Source of the DNA: an uncultured Flavobacteriaceae bacterium
GTDB lineage: Bacteria; Bacteroidota; Bacteroidia; Flavobacteriales; Flavobacteriaceae
Assembly: GCA_947494565.1 (NCBI GenBank)
Contig: CANLVG010000015.1
Location: 62,001-126,000 of the forward strand
Direction: 5' to 3'
DNA length: 64,000 bases
Each line of letters begins with the position of its first letter. Within the stretch, counting starts at the first letter, position 1. Shown piece by piece: positions 1 to 8,525 of the stretch. Below the pieces are notes generated by a model, which ran no database searches, was not told the DNA's origin, and saw only the letters and a program-made list of their open reading frames with translations. The translations under genes and the position numbers were made by a program.

Positions 1-589
1 CTCCCCAAATGGCAGTACCCCCTTTTTGTAATTGACCGAAGGCCTCCTTTGTGGTTGACAAGGTTCCGTGAATAAGCACCAAATGAGGCTCTAAGGTCTC
101 TAAATTCTCAGGGGCTCGCTTAAGTTCAAAGTTGGCATCTACCTTAAAAAGGCCTGGTCTAGGTTGTACTTTTGTATCGTAGCCCTCGGCCAATTGGCGT
201 CCGGTGACCTTTGAAACATCCTGAATCGATTTAAGGCCAAAAATGCCGATGGTCTTTATCAATATACGTTTGATGACTCCTCGAGAGGTATCGGTACTGC
301 CGACATTTGCATCAAATACGAACGATTCTTCACCAGTAGAACGCAAGTTGTTGAGATCCCCATAGATTTCGGTCACATCCTCAGGATGCCCAATCCACTC
401 CGACCCATCTTGAAAGGTTAACAAAACCACTGAATCATCATTGACGGCAAAGGTCTTTTTTATGCTTTTAGATCTCGTAGTCGAAAGCTCGACAGTGGCC
501 AAATTTTCGAATTTGGTATAAATGCCGTCCGGAAGTATATTTTCCGAACCATCTTTTTTTTCCACTCCATATACCTGTAACTCTTTCAT
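1..589 (-). CDS. Partial large protein with HGT-type alpha/beta-hydrolase motif
   Basis: The open frame starts at ATG 589 and runs off the left edge, giving 196 N-terminal residues. Residues 1-160 form a beta-rich region that I cannot assign. From about residue 169 a hydrophobic strand leads into IHGTLSTTKEAF (173-184), which resembles the oxyanion/nucleophile-elbow start of the predicted hydrolase domain found in large CHAT- or caspase-associated bacterial proteins. There is no signal peptide, so a cytosolic location is likely. It lies directly downstream of the macro-like gene on the same strand (46 bp gap), so the two are probably co-transcribed. The catalytic core and any C-terminal effector domain are outside the window, so a precise function cannot be given. 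Confidence 0.65.
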   Translation of the reverse strand, partial: MKELQVYGVEKKDGSENILPDGIYTKFENLATVELSTTRSKSIKKTFAVNDDSVVLLTFQDGSEWIGHPEDVTEIYGDLNNLRSTGEESFVFDANVGSTDTSRGVIKRILIKTIGIFGLKSIQDVSKVTGRQLAEGYDTKVQPRPGLFKVDANFELKRAPENLETLEPHLVLIHGTLSTTKEAFGQLQKGGTAIWG

Positions 590-635
590 ATGATTACCGT
601 TTTTTTATACCTTAAGTACTACTGCCCCAAATATT

Positions 636-1298
636 TCAGCGCCCCATTCCAAACTTTGGATATGAGCTTGTGCTATCATTAAAATCCACAATATCATTGA
701 ATTCTTCTTTTTTTAGTGAACCTCCATAGTTGTTCTCTAGGCTTTCAAAATTTGAAGAAACATCTATAGGGTTGCTTGAACCTTGACCGATCTTAGATTG
801 TAACGACCCGTTATTTCTGTCGAACGGCAGTTTGCCATGTTCCTCGTAAGGAATTGAAATGTTAAAAAAAATCCCATTGGTTACAATCATGCCTCTTAAG
901 TTTTCAAGTACCCCGGTGGTAATATTATAGCTTTCTTGAAGAGACAACCTACCAGATCCAGTGCCCATTAAAGGAAGCCAAACACTATGACCTGCCAACA
1001 GCCTTAAATTATCCTTAATCGCCCGAAAAAGATTGGTCCGTACGTTCTTAGCCGTTTTTTCCTTACCTACCGTAACCACTAAAATGATGGGTTTTTTACC
1101 TTTTATTAGTGCATGGCCCAGCTCAAGGTTTATCTTTTTTAGAATACCGGTACTATGGCCATACCGCTCCAAGACCAATTTGTTAAGATCAACTTCGTTT
1201 CCATATTGGTCTATCGAAGCAAATGCTATATCGGCGTCCTTGGGGTCTATCTTAGACCGTTCCTCATATATAGGTCCCAAAGCTTCTTTCTCTGACAT
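636..1298 (-). CDS. Divergent macro-domain-like protein
   Basis: This 220-residue protein has no signal peptide. Residues 20-155 follow the macro-fold plan: a strand (DADIAFASID), a glycine-containing helix start resembling the ADP-ribose loop (RYGHSTGILKKI), a strand of the 'IH-VGP' type (KPIILVVTVGK), then a helix followed by a strand and phosphate-loop motif (SVWLPLMGTGSGRLSLQES, about 105-123). Macro domains bind or hydrolyse ADP-ribose derivatives; that is family knowledge and is not shown here. The C-terminal 65 residues are Asn/Ser-rich and look disordered. It lies between a 109-residue helical protein (30 bp gap) and the edge-truncated hydrolase-like protein. The assignment rests on pattern similarity only. 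Confidence 0.6.
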   Translation of the reverse strand: MSEKEALGPIYEERSKIDPKDADIAFASIDQYGNEVDLNKLVLERYGHSTGILKKINLELGHALIKGKKPIILVVTVGKEKTAKNVRTNLFRAIKDNLRLLAGHSVWLPLMGTGSGRLSLQESYNITTGVLENLRGMIVTNGIFFNISIPYEEHGKLPFDRNNGSLQSKIGQGSSNPIDVSSNFESLENNYGGSLKKEEFNDIVDFNDSTSSYPKFGMGR

Positions 1299-1328
1299 TG
1301 CCGCTTAATTTTTTGATTTTACGTGAGA

Positions 1329-1658
1329 CTAAAGTGGTGTTACTGCCCCGACCAGCTTAGCAAACACAATACCTATAATCTTGCTTTTGAAATGCCCCGC
1401 TTTTATTTTGTTGACACCAATCTTTACAAGACCTTTCATCGTCAATAGGTCCTTTTGACTTTTAAGCAACCACTCCAACTCCTCCTTATCAATGTCACCC
1501 TGGGCAAAGAGAAGACTCCACTTTTTTAATTTTGCCTTTGAGCTTTCCAAATATGATTTCAGGTCAGAGACTATGACCTTGCCCTCACTACCAAATTTTT
1601 CCTTGGCTTCAGAAACAATTTCCTTTTTTAATTCCGTCAACAGTTTTTCGAAATCCAT
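1329..1658 (-). CDS. Small helical protein of unknown function
   Basis: A 109-residue protein predicted to be almost entirely helical. The first 75 residues are charged and amphipathic (DFEKLLTELKKEIVSEAKEK). The last 20 or so (IIGIVFAKLVGAVTPL) are hydrophobic and could insert in a membrane or pack in a bundle. I see no known motif and no signal peptide. It lies 10 bp downstream of the lipoprotein gene and 30 bp upstream of the macro-like gene, so it is almost certainly in the same operon. Its closest visual resemblance is to small amphipathic accessory proteins, but no family is recognised. Confidence 0.6.
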   Translation of the reverse strand: MDFEKLLTELKKEIVSEAKEKFGSEGKVIVSDLKSYLESSKAKLKKWSLLFAQGDIDKEELEWLLKSQKDLLTMKGLVKIGVNKIKAGHFKSKIIGIVFAKLVGAVTPL

Positions 1659-1668
1659 TTTTTATTTT

Positions 1669-2115
1669 TTAAAGGTTCTTTATAAACTCCGTAAGCGCGT
1701 TCTGGCTTTTCTTGTCTTTCTTAGTCTCAAAAAGTAGCATAAGATCATAGGCTTTTTCAATTTGTGGTATGGCCTCCTCGGTAAATGCAGGACTTAAATT
1801 TCCTTGTTCCTCCCACAACTTAAGGTAACTGCCTACGAGATGTTCTTCACTGCCCAACAATTCCCACATTCTGCTTGTAATCTCGTTCTTGTTTTTTCCT
1901 TTCTCGTATATCTCCATTTTTTTAAGTTGATTTCTCAAATCTGTAATCTCGTCAGCATAATCGGAAAAGGGTTCGTCACTTTTGTCCATTAAACTTAGAG
2001 TCGAAAGTTTCGTTTCTATGGTTTCCGTATACGTGAAATGGTCATACAGACTGGCGCATCCCAACACGGTCAGAGCCAAGAAAAGAACAATACACGAATT
2101 CTTGATTGTTTTCAT
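1669..2115 (-). CDS. Small lipoprotein of unknown function
   Basis: A 148-residue protein starting MKTIKNSCIVLFLALTVLGC, a type II signal peptide with lipobox LTVLGC and acylated Cys20. The mature part is charged and mostly helical, with a probable coiled coil around residues 45-75 (DEITDLRNQLKKMEIYEKGK). I do not recognise the family. It is the first exported member of the left-edge gene set: the 407-residue peptidoglycan-binding protein lies upstream and the helical protein 10 bp downstream. The context suggests an envelope partner for the cytosolic genes that follow. Confidence 0.6.
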   Translation of the reverse strand: MKTIKNSCIVLFLALTVLGCASLYDHFTYTETIETKLSTLSLMDKSDEPFSDYADEITDLRNQLKKMEIYEKGKNKNEITSRMWELLGSEEHLVGSYLKLWEEQGNLSPAFTEEAIPQIEKAYDLMLLFETKKDKKSQNALTEFIKNL

Positions 2116-2318
2116 ACTTTTACTATTTATTGGTTGAATTCATTTTTATCATATTTTCCGAATGGCTAAATCTTAAGACCAGGTTGATCCGATTTCATGG
2201 CGAATCTAATAGTGCGACTACTCCCTTAGTGGTGGAACAATCCAATATATCGTCGATATTTCATAAACGGAAGGTATCTGAATTTGACACCTAGGCCCAT
2301 CGCTTGGTTTAACAAATG

Positions 2319-3542
2319 CTATATGTTCTTCATCCTTTTCAGTGTTTCAAAAGCGTAATTAACCCTAAGACCCTCATCGAGCTTTAAGGAACTTTCCCTG
2401 CCCAAGGTATAATACACATGGTTGATATCGGAATGTGAAAAACTCACAATCAAATCGGCCAAAACATTATATGCCCCTTTGGTCTTTTTCTTCGTACTAT
2501 TCAAGACACTATAACCTGAAGCTGCATGGGCTGAACAATCAACTAGCTCATCTAAATGATTGATATAGCTTTTCCCCGCAATGACCTGACATCCTGCAGA
2601 CCAATTGGACCGGCCTATTCCAGACCAATGAATATTGATCGTTTGGTTGGTATTGGTATCCAACCCCTCATTTAGGTCAGATTCGGTTAGGGCGTTATCA
2701 TCATCTCGATCTCGAAAGACCAGTACACCATTTCGATACGGCTTAAGTGCACGATATATTTTTCTTTCCACCGAAATCTTATGCCAACCAAAACGATACT
2801 TATGCTGCCCTTCGACCAAAAATGCCTCATCTCTTCTAGAAATCATTCCTTGGCTAGAGTCCGTCGATCCCCAAAACTTAAAGACAAGACCTCTAATCAG
2901 TAAAATAAAAATATCGTCGTTATCACGTCGGTCTTGACTTAAATCCTGCGCACGTCGAATTCCGATAAGATGGGTTTCCTTGGGATCAAAATGCCAGTCA
3001 TTAACCTTTCTGGTATCCGTTGGTCTTTGAAATCCAATAACTTGTTCCAATATTGGATTCGGATTTTCGCTATAATGTGTTTTGGCCTTACGGAGTAAAT
3101 TTATCCATTGGGTGTATTCGGTTGAAGGATTCGTAATCGATGCTGCCGCCCAAGCGGAAATTTTTCCTGATGCTTTCCAACGGTCAATATGGCCTTGGGT
3201 AGTCTTACCGACAATACCGTCGGGAAGTGTGCTCTCCACCCCTTCTATGGTTCGTATATACTCTTGAAAAAGACGGACTGAAGCTTGGGTTACATAGTCA
3301 AAAATTCCATCGATAACCCCTCTAGGCATAAACCCTTTTTCAAATAAGAACTGTTGTAATTGGGCTACCTTTTGTCCATCGGTATTTCTGAACCTTCTCC
3401 ATTTGGTGCGATCGTCATCGCGAAATGAAACAGTGTTTTTTAGCACCCCGTCCATATGATAAGGTGCAAGAAACTTTTTTGGGTCAGTAGGTCTACGACC
3501 TGTATCACAACTGCCTAAATATAGTACGGCCATGTTAATCAT
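2319..3542 (-). CDS. Peptidoglycan-binding protein with YkuD-like SxGC motif
   Basis: A 407-residue protein. Residues 50-125 match the PG_binding_1 three-helix fold (KVAQLQQFLFEKGFMPRGVIDGIFDYVTQASVRLFQEY). A later segment (about 300-325) contains INIHWSG followed by NWSAGCQVI, which resembles the His/Cys catalytic signature of L,D-transpeptidase (YkuD) domains, where the consensus is H-x(n)-SxGCxR; here Gln replaces the usual Arg. No signal peptide or membrane segment is visible at either candidate start (ATG 3542, or the internal Met at 3533), which is odd for a wall enzyme. It may be exported by a non-Sec route or released by lysis. It heads the left-edge minus-strand gene set. Confidence 0.6.
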   Translation of the reverse strand: MINMAVLYLGSCDTGRRPTDPKKFLAPYHMDGVLKNTVSFRDDDRTKWRRFRNTDGQKVAQLQQFLFEKGFMPRGVIDGIFDYVTQASVRLFQEYIRTIEGVESTLPDGIVGKTTQGHIDRWKASGKISAWAAASITNPSTEYTQWINLLRKAKTHYSENPNPILEQVIGFQRPTDTRKVNDWHFDPKETHLIGIRRAQDLSQDRRDNDDIFILLIRGLVFKFWGSTDSSQGMISRRDEAFLVEGQHKYRFGWHKISVERKIYRALKPYRNGVLVFRDRDDDNALTESDLNEGLDTNTNQTINIHWSGIGRSNWSAGCQVIAGKSYINHLDELVDCSAHAASGYSVLNSTKKKTKGAYNVLADLIVSFSHSDINHVYYTLGRESSLKLDEGLRVNYAFETLKRMKNI

Positions 3543-4349
3543 GATTTAAGTTCAAACGATAGGTTCACTCCCCGAAATAAAATTGCGACCAACTCATTAC
3601 TTAACCTATTCATTCCATCTTCACCAATGCTTAAACCAAATTGAATTCAACAGCAATGTACCTCAAGAGTCTGTTAAGTATAGGGTTCTCTGATCATCCC
3701 ATCAACTGAAAAAGTAAGAATTACAATTGATTTAGAGGAATAATTTGTATGGATCGTAAGTTTTTTTGTGTGAATTAACTCACTTTCGATGTGGGCAAGC
3801 TGTTTCAAACTTAATTAAACCCCTTTAAGTATTGGTTACAACAGTTGCAGCGCAGGATTCGTTTTCTTCTTGAGGTCTTTAAAAAACTTGTTTTCCGGTA
3901 GCCTCTCTACCCACTATACTTCATTTCATATCGGCACTAAATCACCGCCAAAGGGCCTATTCATGATTTCATATGCCAATTATTTTATGAAGGTCGATAT
4001 AGAATGAATTTGATGCCAAGAATTAGGTTGAAGAAAACAGTTGAGCCTATAAAACAGAAGTTTACACTTTTTCGATCTTAAGTCGTTGTTGTCAAAAAAC
4101 TACATTCACTACTTCGAAAATTTCTAGGTGACCAAACCCAAACAACTATTTAGGCCCGTTACGCGTTCAATACAACCATTTCTGGGAAAATCCGTTTTGT
4201 CAAAGTCGAGAGTTTATCCATTTCGACCAAAAACAGTTTTTTTCGTCCAAACTTACCCTGTTCACAATTCATCGCTCTTTGCTACGCTTTATCAAATAAT
4301 TTGGGTATTGAACACGGTTACACTGAATTTTGTAGTCTAAAATAACGTC
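3543..4349. other. About 800 bp with no convincing gene
   Basis: This stretch is AT-rich, with many stops in all frames. A 24-codon minus-strand tail (3836-3910, reading VERLPENKFFKDLKKKTNPALQLL then stop) looks protein-like but has a stop codon two codons upstream, so it may be the decayed end of a lost gene. A 70-codon plus-strand open frame (4128-4340) has no signal, motif or believable composition. The stretch presumably holds the promoter of the minus-strand left-edge genes, but no clear TTTG/TAnnTTTG pair was identified. Confidence 0.4.
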
Positions 4350-4481
4350 ATGAAAACAGTACTACTTAAGTTTAAAAGAGAATTGAATAAAGACGATACC
4401 TTAGCGGCAATCAGCTGTTTTGTACTATCCATATCCATCTATTTCATTACCAAAATAATCGCCTACAACAGCGGATTTTGA
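4350..4481 (+). CDS. Possible 43-residue single-span membrane protein
   Basis: ATG to TGA gives 43 residues, starting MKTVLLKFKRELNKDDTLAA and followed by a hydrophobic span (ISCFVLSISIYFITKIIAY). The basic amphipathic N-terminus followed by one transmembrane helix is a common small-membrane-protein design. It converges on the fucosidase gene, whose stop lies about 24 bp beyond. There is no homology evidence, and an open frame of this length can arise by chance. Confidence 0.3.
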   Translation: MKTVLLKFKRELNKDDTLAAISCFVLSISIYFITKIIAYNSGF

Positions 4482-4504
4482 GAAACAGCCATTTGCAGTT
4501 CGTT

Positions 4505-6589
4505 TCATCTAGTAATCACGCCCACCTCGGCAAAAGAGGCTTGAAAACCCGTTCCGTCAACAGTTAGGGCCTTTAGTTTGATATATCTACCGCTTGTTTG
4601 GGAGAATGTCACCTTCTGCATTAATCGGCTATTGACAATATTCGCAAACTCACCGTTTGCCACGGTAGTCCAGCTGTGGGCATCGTTGCTTACCGAGAAC
4701 GCATAGCTGGTGATGATCCCAAAAGGATAGCGCTCTTGAATGGGCCAGTAGGTAAAACCGCGTAACTCCTCTTGATTTCCAAGATCGATCACGATTTCCT
4801 GTGGGGCATCTACTTTTTCGTCGGTGGCCCAAAACGTATCAGGGTCTTCATCAATAAGAAACTCGGCCGTCGTGAGATCTCCAGAACTACTCGATATCAC
4901 CTTCCATTCCTTCTTTGGTAGATCTAACTCATAGATTTCGATTTCGCTTGATTTCCCGCTTTGAGAATCATATCCGATGGCCTTTAAGGTTACTGGGGAT
5001 TCTACAGGTATCGGAGCAGTGAACCTCAACGTTTGGCTTGACGGTTCGTTTCCATCCAAGGTGTAGTACATCTCAACCTCAGGGTCGGGTACAGAGAGTG
5101 TCACTATTCCGGCCTTATTTCGTTTCAGTTGCGGAGCTACTAAAAAACTAGGTGCCCGATACAATGCTATGGTTGAAATAGTAATAGGGCCTTTCGCTTC
5201 CAGAAAATTCACTTTCATTTGAGTTGTTCTAACCGTATTGAACTGTAAAATTCTCTTGTATCCTATAGTGGTCTGCTCGTCAAGGGTAGTCCATTCCCCA
5301 TCGATTTCAGCTTCGATACTGAATTTCTTCACACGTTGTCCCAGCGGGATATACTCCTGTAACAGTATTCGGTTCACCTCCGTCGGCCTCTCGAATTCTA
5401 AGGTCAGACTCGCTTTGGTCACTCCATCATCTGTTGCCCAATAGGTACTATAGTCCCCATCGTTGACTTTGGTGGGGGCATATGTCATATCACCACCTCT
5501 GATATTAGAGGCGGTCAGCTTGGTGCTTTGCGCTAATTCTACCTTGAAATCGGCATCTAACTGCTTCTTCAGGGCCATTAGCTTTGCCACGTCGTTTTCA
5601 TGAACCAGGCCTCGCGTATCTACCGGAAGGTTCAACAAAAAGTTACCATTACGTCCGATGGATTCGTAATATGTCCGTACCAATCGCGGCAATGATTTGA
5701 CCTGATGGTCTTCCCGGGGGTGGTAATACCAACCCGGCCGAATGGATGTATTCACTTCAGCGGGAAGCCAATGGGTGCCATCTTCATGACCGGAACGCAA
5801 TTCTACATATCTTGGCCAACCTGGGTAAATCTCGTCTCTTCTCATGACGCTCCAATTGGTCTCATTCGCCCATCCTTCTTCTGTACCTACCCAACGTATA
5901 TCGGGACCCCCATCACTAAAAATTACCGCATTGGGTTGTAATTCACGAACGATTTCGGTGGTCTTTTCCCATTCATAGTAGGTTCTATTATCGATTTTTC
6001 GGGTTTCACTTGCCCCTCCGTAATACCCAGAACCGCCATTTGCCCCATCAAACCATACTTCAAAAACTTCCCCATAATTCGTGAGCAACTCCCGTAGTTG
6101 TTGATGAAAATCCGCCACGTATTCAGGCTTTCCGTAAGCCTCGTGATTACGGTCCCATGGAGACAGGTAGATTCCGAACTTAAGGTCGTACTCGGCGCAT
6201 GCCTCCGACAACTCCTTGATTAGGTCACCTTTACCTTCCTTCCAAGGGGAGTTCTTTACCGAATGCTCCGTAGTACTGGTCGGCCATAGGCAAAAACCAT
6301 CATGGTGTTTGGCCGTAATGATGATACCTTTCATGCCCGCTTCTTTGGCTACCCTGGCCCATTGGCGTGTATCTAATTCAGATGGGGCAAATTGATTGGG
6401 CAACTCACCACCTGTGCCCCACTCCATATCGGTAAAAGTGTTCATATTAAAATGAACAAATGCATAGTACTGCAGTTCATGCCAGGCAAGATGACGTTCT
6501 GAAGGTATAGGGCCTACCGGTGATGGGGGAATCTCGGAACAAGAAAATCCCAAAATAAGAGAGCTAAGCGTAAAGAGACGTAGAAACAT
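4505..6589 (-). CDS. Alpha-L-fucosidase, GH29, with C-terminal binding domains
   Basis: Lipoprotein exo-glycosidase removing terminal L-fucose by a retaining mechanism. I start it at the Met at 6589, which gives a compact type II signal peptide (MFLRLFTLSSLILGFSC, Cys17) and a protein of 694 residues; the open frame extends 17 codons further upstream without adding a sensible signal. The GH29 catalytic barrel spans about 30-350, with KHHDGFCLWP (93-102) and the nucleophile motif EVWFDGANGG (Asp181). After it come an F5/8-type-C/CBM32-like domain (about 365-470), a chitobiase-C-like segment (about 490-545, EMYYTLDGNEPSS) and a second F5/8-type-C domain (about 555-690). The architecture suggests the GH29-B group acting on branched fucosylated glycans, which is an inference. 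It diverges from the two jelly-roll lipoprotein genes. Confidence 0.93.
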   Translation of the reverse strand: MFLRLFTLSSLILGFSCSEIPPSPVGPIPSERHLAWHELQYYAFVHFNMNTFTDMEWGTGGELPNQFAPSELDTRQWARVAKEAGMKGIIITAKHHDGFCLWPTSTTEHSVKNSPWKEGKGDLIKELSEACAEYDLKFGIYLSPWDRNHEAYGKPEYVADFHQQLRELLTNYGEVFEVWFDGANGGSGYYGGASETRKIDNRTYYEWEKTTEIVRELQPNAVIFSDGGPDIRWVGTEEGWANETNWSVMRRDEIYPGWPRYVELRSGHEDGTHWLPAEVNTSIRPGWYYHPREDHQVKSLPRLVRTYYESIGRNGNFLLNLPVDTRGLVHENDVAKLMALKKQLDADFKVELAQSTKLTASNIRGGDMTYAPTKVNDGDYSTYWATDDGVTKASLTLEFERPTEVNRILLQEYIPLGQRVKKFSIEAEIDGEWTTLDEQTTIGYKRILQFNTVRTTQMKVNFLEAKGPITISTIALYRAPSFLVAPQLKRNKAGIVTLSVPDPEVEMYYTLDGNEPSSQTLRFTAPIPVESPVTLKAIGYDSQSGKSSEIEIYELDLPKKEWKVISSSSGDLTTAEFLIDEDPDTFWATDEKVDAPQEIVIDLGNQEELRGFTYWPIQERYPFGIITSYAFSVSNDAHSWTTVANGEFANIVNSRLMQKVTFSQTSGRYIKLKALTVDGTGFQASFAEVGVITR

Positions 6590-6842
6590 ATCATATCGTT
6601 TTTTGAAGCGAAATCCGAAAGACAACCGACGGAGAACCAAATAGCCTGTTTGTTAAAAAAAGATGTAATACATCGAAAAATCGAATCCTCACCGTCTTCC
6701 ACAGACACCGAAGACGTACATCAGATGAAGGCTCTATGCAGTTCTTCACCCTAAAAATAAGTCTTTTCATCGATTAAACGGTGGCCAAGATTATTTTACA
6801 AGCCCCAAGCTTGCACATCTTAATTTTAAACTTAATCTTCGA

Positions 6843-8168
6843 ATGAAAACACGTTGCTACGATTTCATTATGGTACTCATTCTACTATTCCATATATGTC
6901 TTAGTGTATCATGCACTAATGACAGCGATCTGTTGACCGAACTTGCTCTTTCGGATGATTCGGTCATTGAGACAACTGTCGCGGACGACCGTTTTGTCAT
7001 CCAAAATAATGCTAAGGTCATCTTGGACGTTTTGTCAAATGATAGTTTTGACCCTGACGATAACGTTCACATTACTGCAATTTCAGATCCCATTTATGGG
7101 TCTGTTGAACTTGGGGATGATCAACAAACTATTATTTACACCCCTCAAAATGCTCCCACAACCGAGATGGATAATGATGCCTTGAACACAGAAGATTCCG
7201 AAACCACCGACACGTTTACCTATACTACCGAAGTGAACCATGAAGATGAAACCAGCAGTACTGAAATCGGCACGGTAGAATTGGTCATAGATATGAGCTC
7301 GGAGGAAGAGAGCACTTCCGAAGAAGAAGAAGAAGATACGACAGATACCGAACCAGGCGAAGACGACGACTCAAATTCAAACGATACGGATAATGCCTCC
7401 GCGAACCTTTTGTTTAGTTCCGGTTTTGAAGGAGTTCGTTTGAGCGCTCCTAAAGATGGGTACCAATACCTTTCCGGTACCGACCAAGTCACCGGACACT
7501 CGTGGCCCATGCGAATTCTCGGATCTGATTTCAGTGGAATACATCGTGTCAATGATGGTGGCGGAAATGCCATTGCGAATAGAATAGAAGAAACCGGTGG
7601 ACCAAAAGGCGGTCGTACATCCGCTTTGTTCCAACAGGTCAAGTACGATGTTCAAGTCACTCAAACCCCATATCAAATCAATAATATCAAAGAGAACCCG
7701 AAAGAGCTCTATATGAGCTATTGGATGAAAACGGATGATACGGCGGTAAAAGGCATTGATAAATGGCGTGCGATATGGGAATATAAAACCGATAATTATG
7801 CGTCAAACAAAGATGGGTTCAGAATGATCGCCTTTATGGCCACTGATTACGAAGGTAAACCCTATTGGTTGTTTCAGGGAGATACGAGTCCGCAAACTCC
7901 GGTATGGCAAGCTAAAAATACCTCCGTGCCGCTTATTTTAAACGAATGGTTCAAAGTGGAATACTACATCAAATGGAGCAATGGAGCGGATGGCTATGCC
8001 TCTATGAAAGTAAATGGGCAACTTATCGGGGAGCACCACGGACCCACAACGGCCAATTCAGATGATATGAATTTTATCATGTTGACCCAAGTATACGGAA
8101 ATTCGCATCCAATGCACCAATGGGTAGACGATATTGAAATTTGGGACGGCCTACCGCAACGACAGTAG
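6843..8168 (+). CDS. Lipoprotein: cadherin-like domain, acidic linker, jelly-roll domain
   Basis: A 441-residue lipoprotein (signal ending LFHICLSVSC). Residues about 45-150 resemble a cadherin/Big-type Ig repeat (VILDVLSNDSFDPDDN ... IIYTPQN ... DTFTYTTEV). A strongly acidic Ser/Glu/Asp linker follows (about 151-185), then a domain of roughly 250 residues (LLFSSGFEG to the end) with the alternating beta-strand and Trp pattern of concanavalin-like jelly rolls (KWRAIWEYKTDNY, GFRMIAFMATD, WVDDIEIWDGLP). That fold is used by PL7-, PL13- and PL20-type lyases and by carbohydrate-binding modules, but I cannot match a named family. The next gene is a paralogue of the C-terminal domain. It diverges from the fucosidase gene, with a 253 bp gap. 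Confidence 0.75.
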   Translation: MKTRCYDFIMVLILLFHICLSVSCTNDSDLLTELALSDDSVIETTVADDRFVIQNNAKVILDVLSNDSFDPDDNVHITAISDPIYGSVELGDDQQTIIYTPQNAPTTEMDNDALNTEDSETTDTFTYTTEVNHEDETSSTEIGTVELVIDMSSEEESTSEEEEEDTTDTEPGEDDDSNSNDTDNASANLLFSSGFEGVRLSAPKDGYQYLSGTDQVTGHSWPMRILGSDFSGIHRVNDGGGNAIANRIEETGGPKGGRTSALFQQVKYDVQVTQTPYQINNIKENPKELYMSYWMKTDDTAVKGIDKWRAIWEYKTDNYASNKDGFRMIAFMATDYEGKPYWLFQGDTSPQTPVWQAKNTSVPLILNEWFKVEYYIKWSNGADGYASMKVNGQLIGEHHGPTTANSDDMNFIMLTQVYGNSHPMHQWVDDIEIWDGLPQRQ

Positions 8169-8525
8169 CCCTTAAAACCGATCCATGGTATGCCCTTCGC
8201 TTTTGATTTCCGTTCTAGGAATAGGTTATGATTTCCAAATCCTTCGGTCTATTGCCGTCATGAAGGACATCCACATTATCTAGGAATTCTACCAAACTCT
8301 CGTAGTTCTAGTTCAAATAAGCTCACAAATTTGCTTACTTTTATTCCCTCATTGAAAAGGTACCCAGCCGATTAACGAATATGATGTGCACGTATAGATG
8401 AACATCCGATAATTTTTTTTAAATCGGAACTGATGATAGGTATTCGTCATCGGGTCGTCTAAATCAATAGTGAACTTTTACACTTTTTGGATTCCGATCT
8501 ATAATTTGATTTGAATATCAAGAGA
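8169..8525. other. Intergenic region between the two jelly-roll genes
   Basis: No gene seen. Near the 3' end an imperfect hairpin can form at about 8407-8433 (TCCGAT ... ATCGGA around a T-rich loop), which could end the upstream transcript. An AT-rich stretch just before the next gene (TATAATTTG) resembles a -7 box but does not fit TAnnTTTG exactly. Confidence 0.3.

Noticed and set aside
3836-3910. Protein-like 24-codon tail on the minus strand (VERLPENK...)
   Set aside because: A stop lies just upstream and no family is recognised; too short to call a pseudogene.
4128-4340. 70-codon plus-strand open frame upstream of the fucosidase
   Set aside because: No motif, signal or plausible composition; AT-rich non-coding surroundings.
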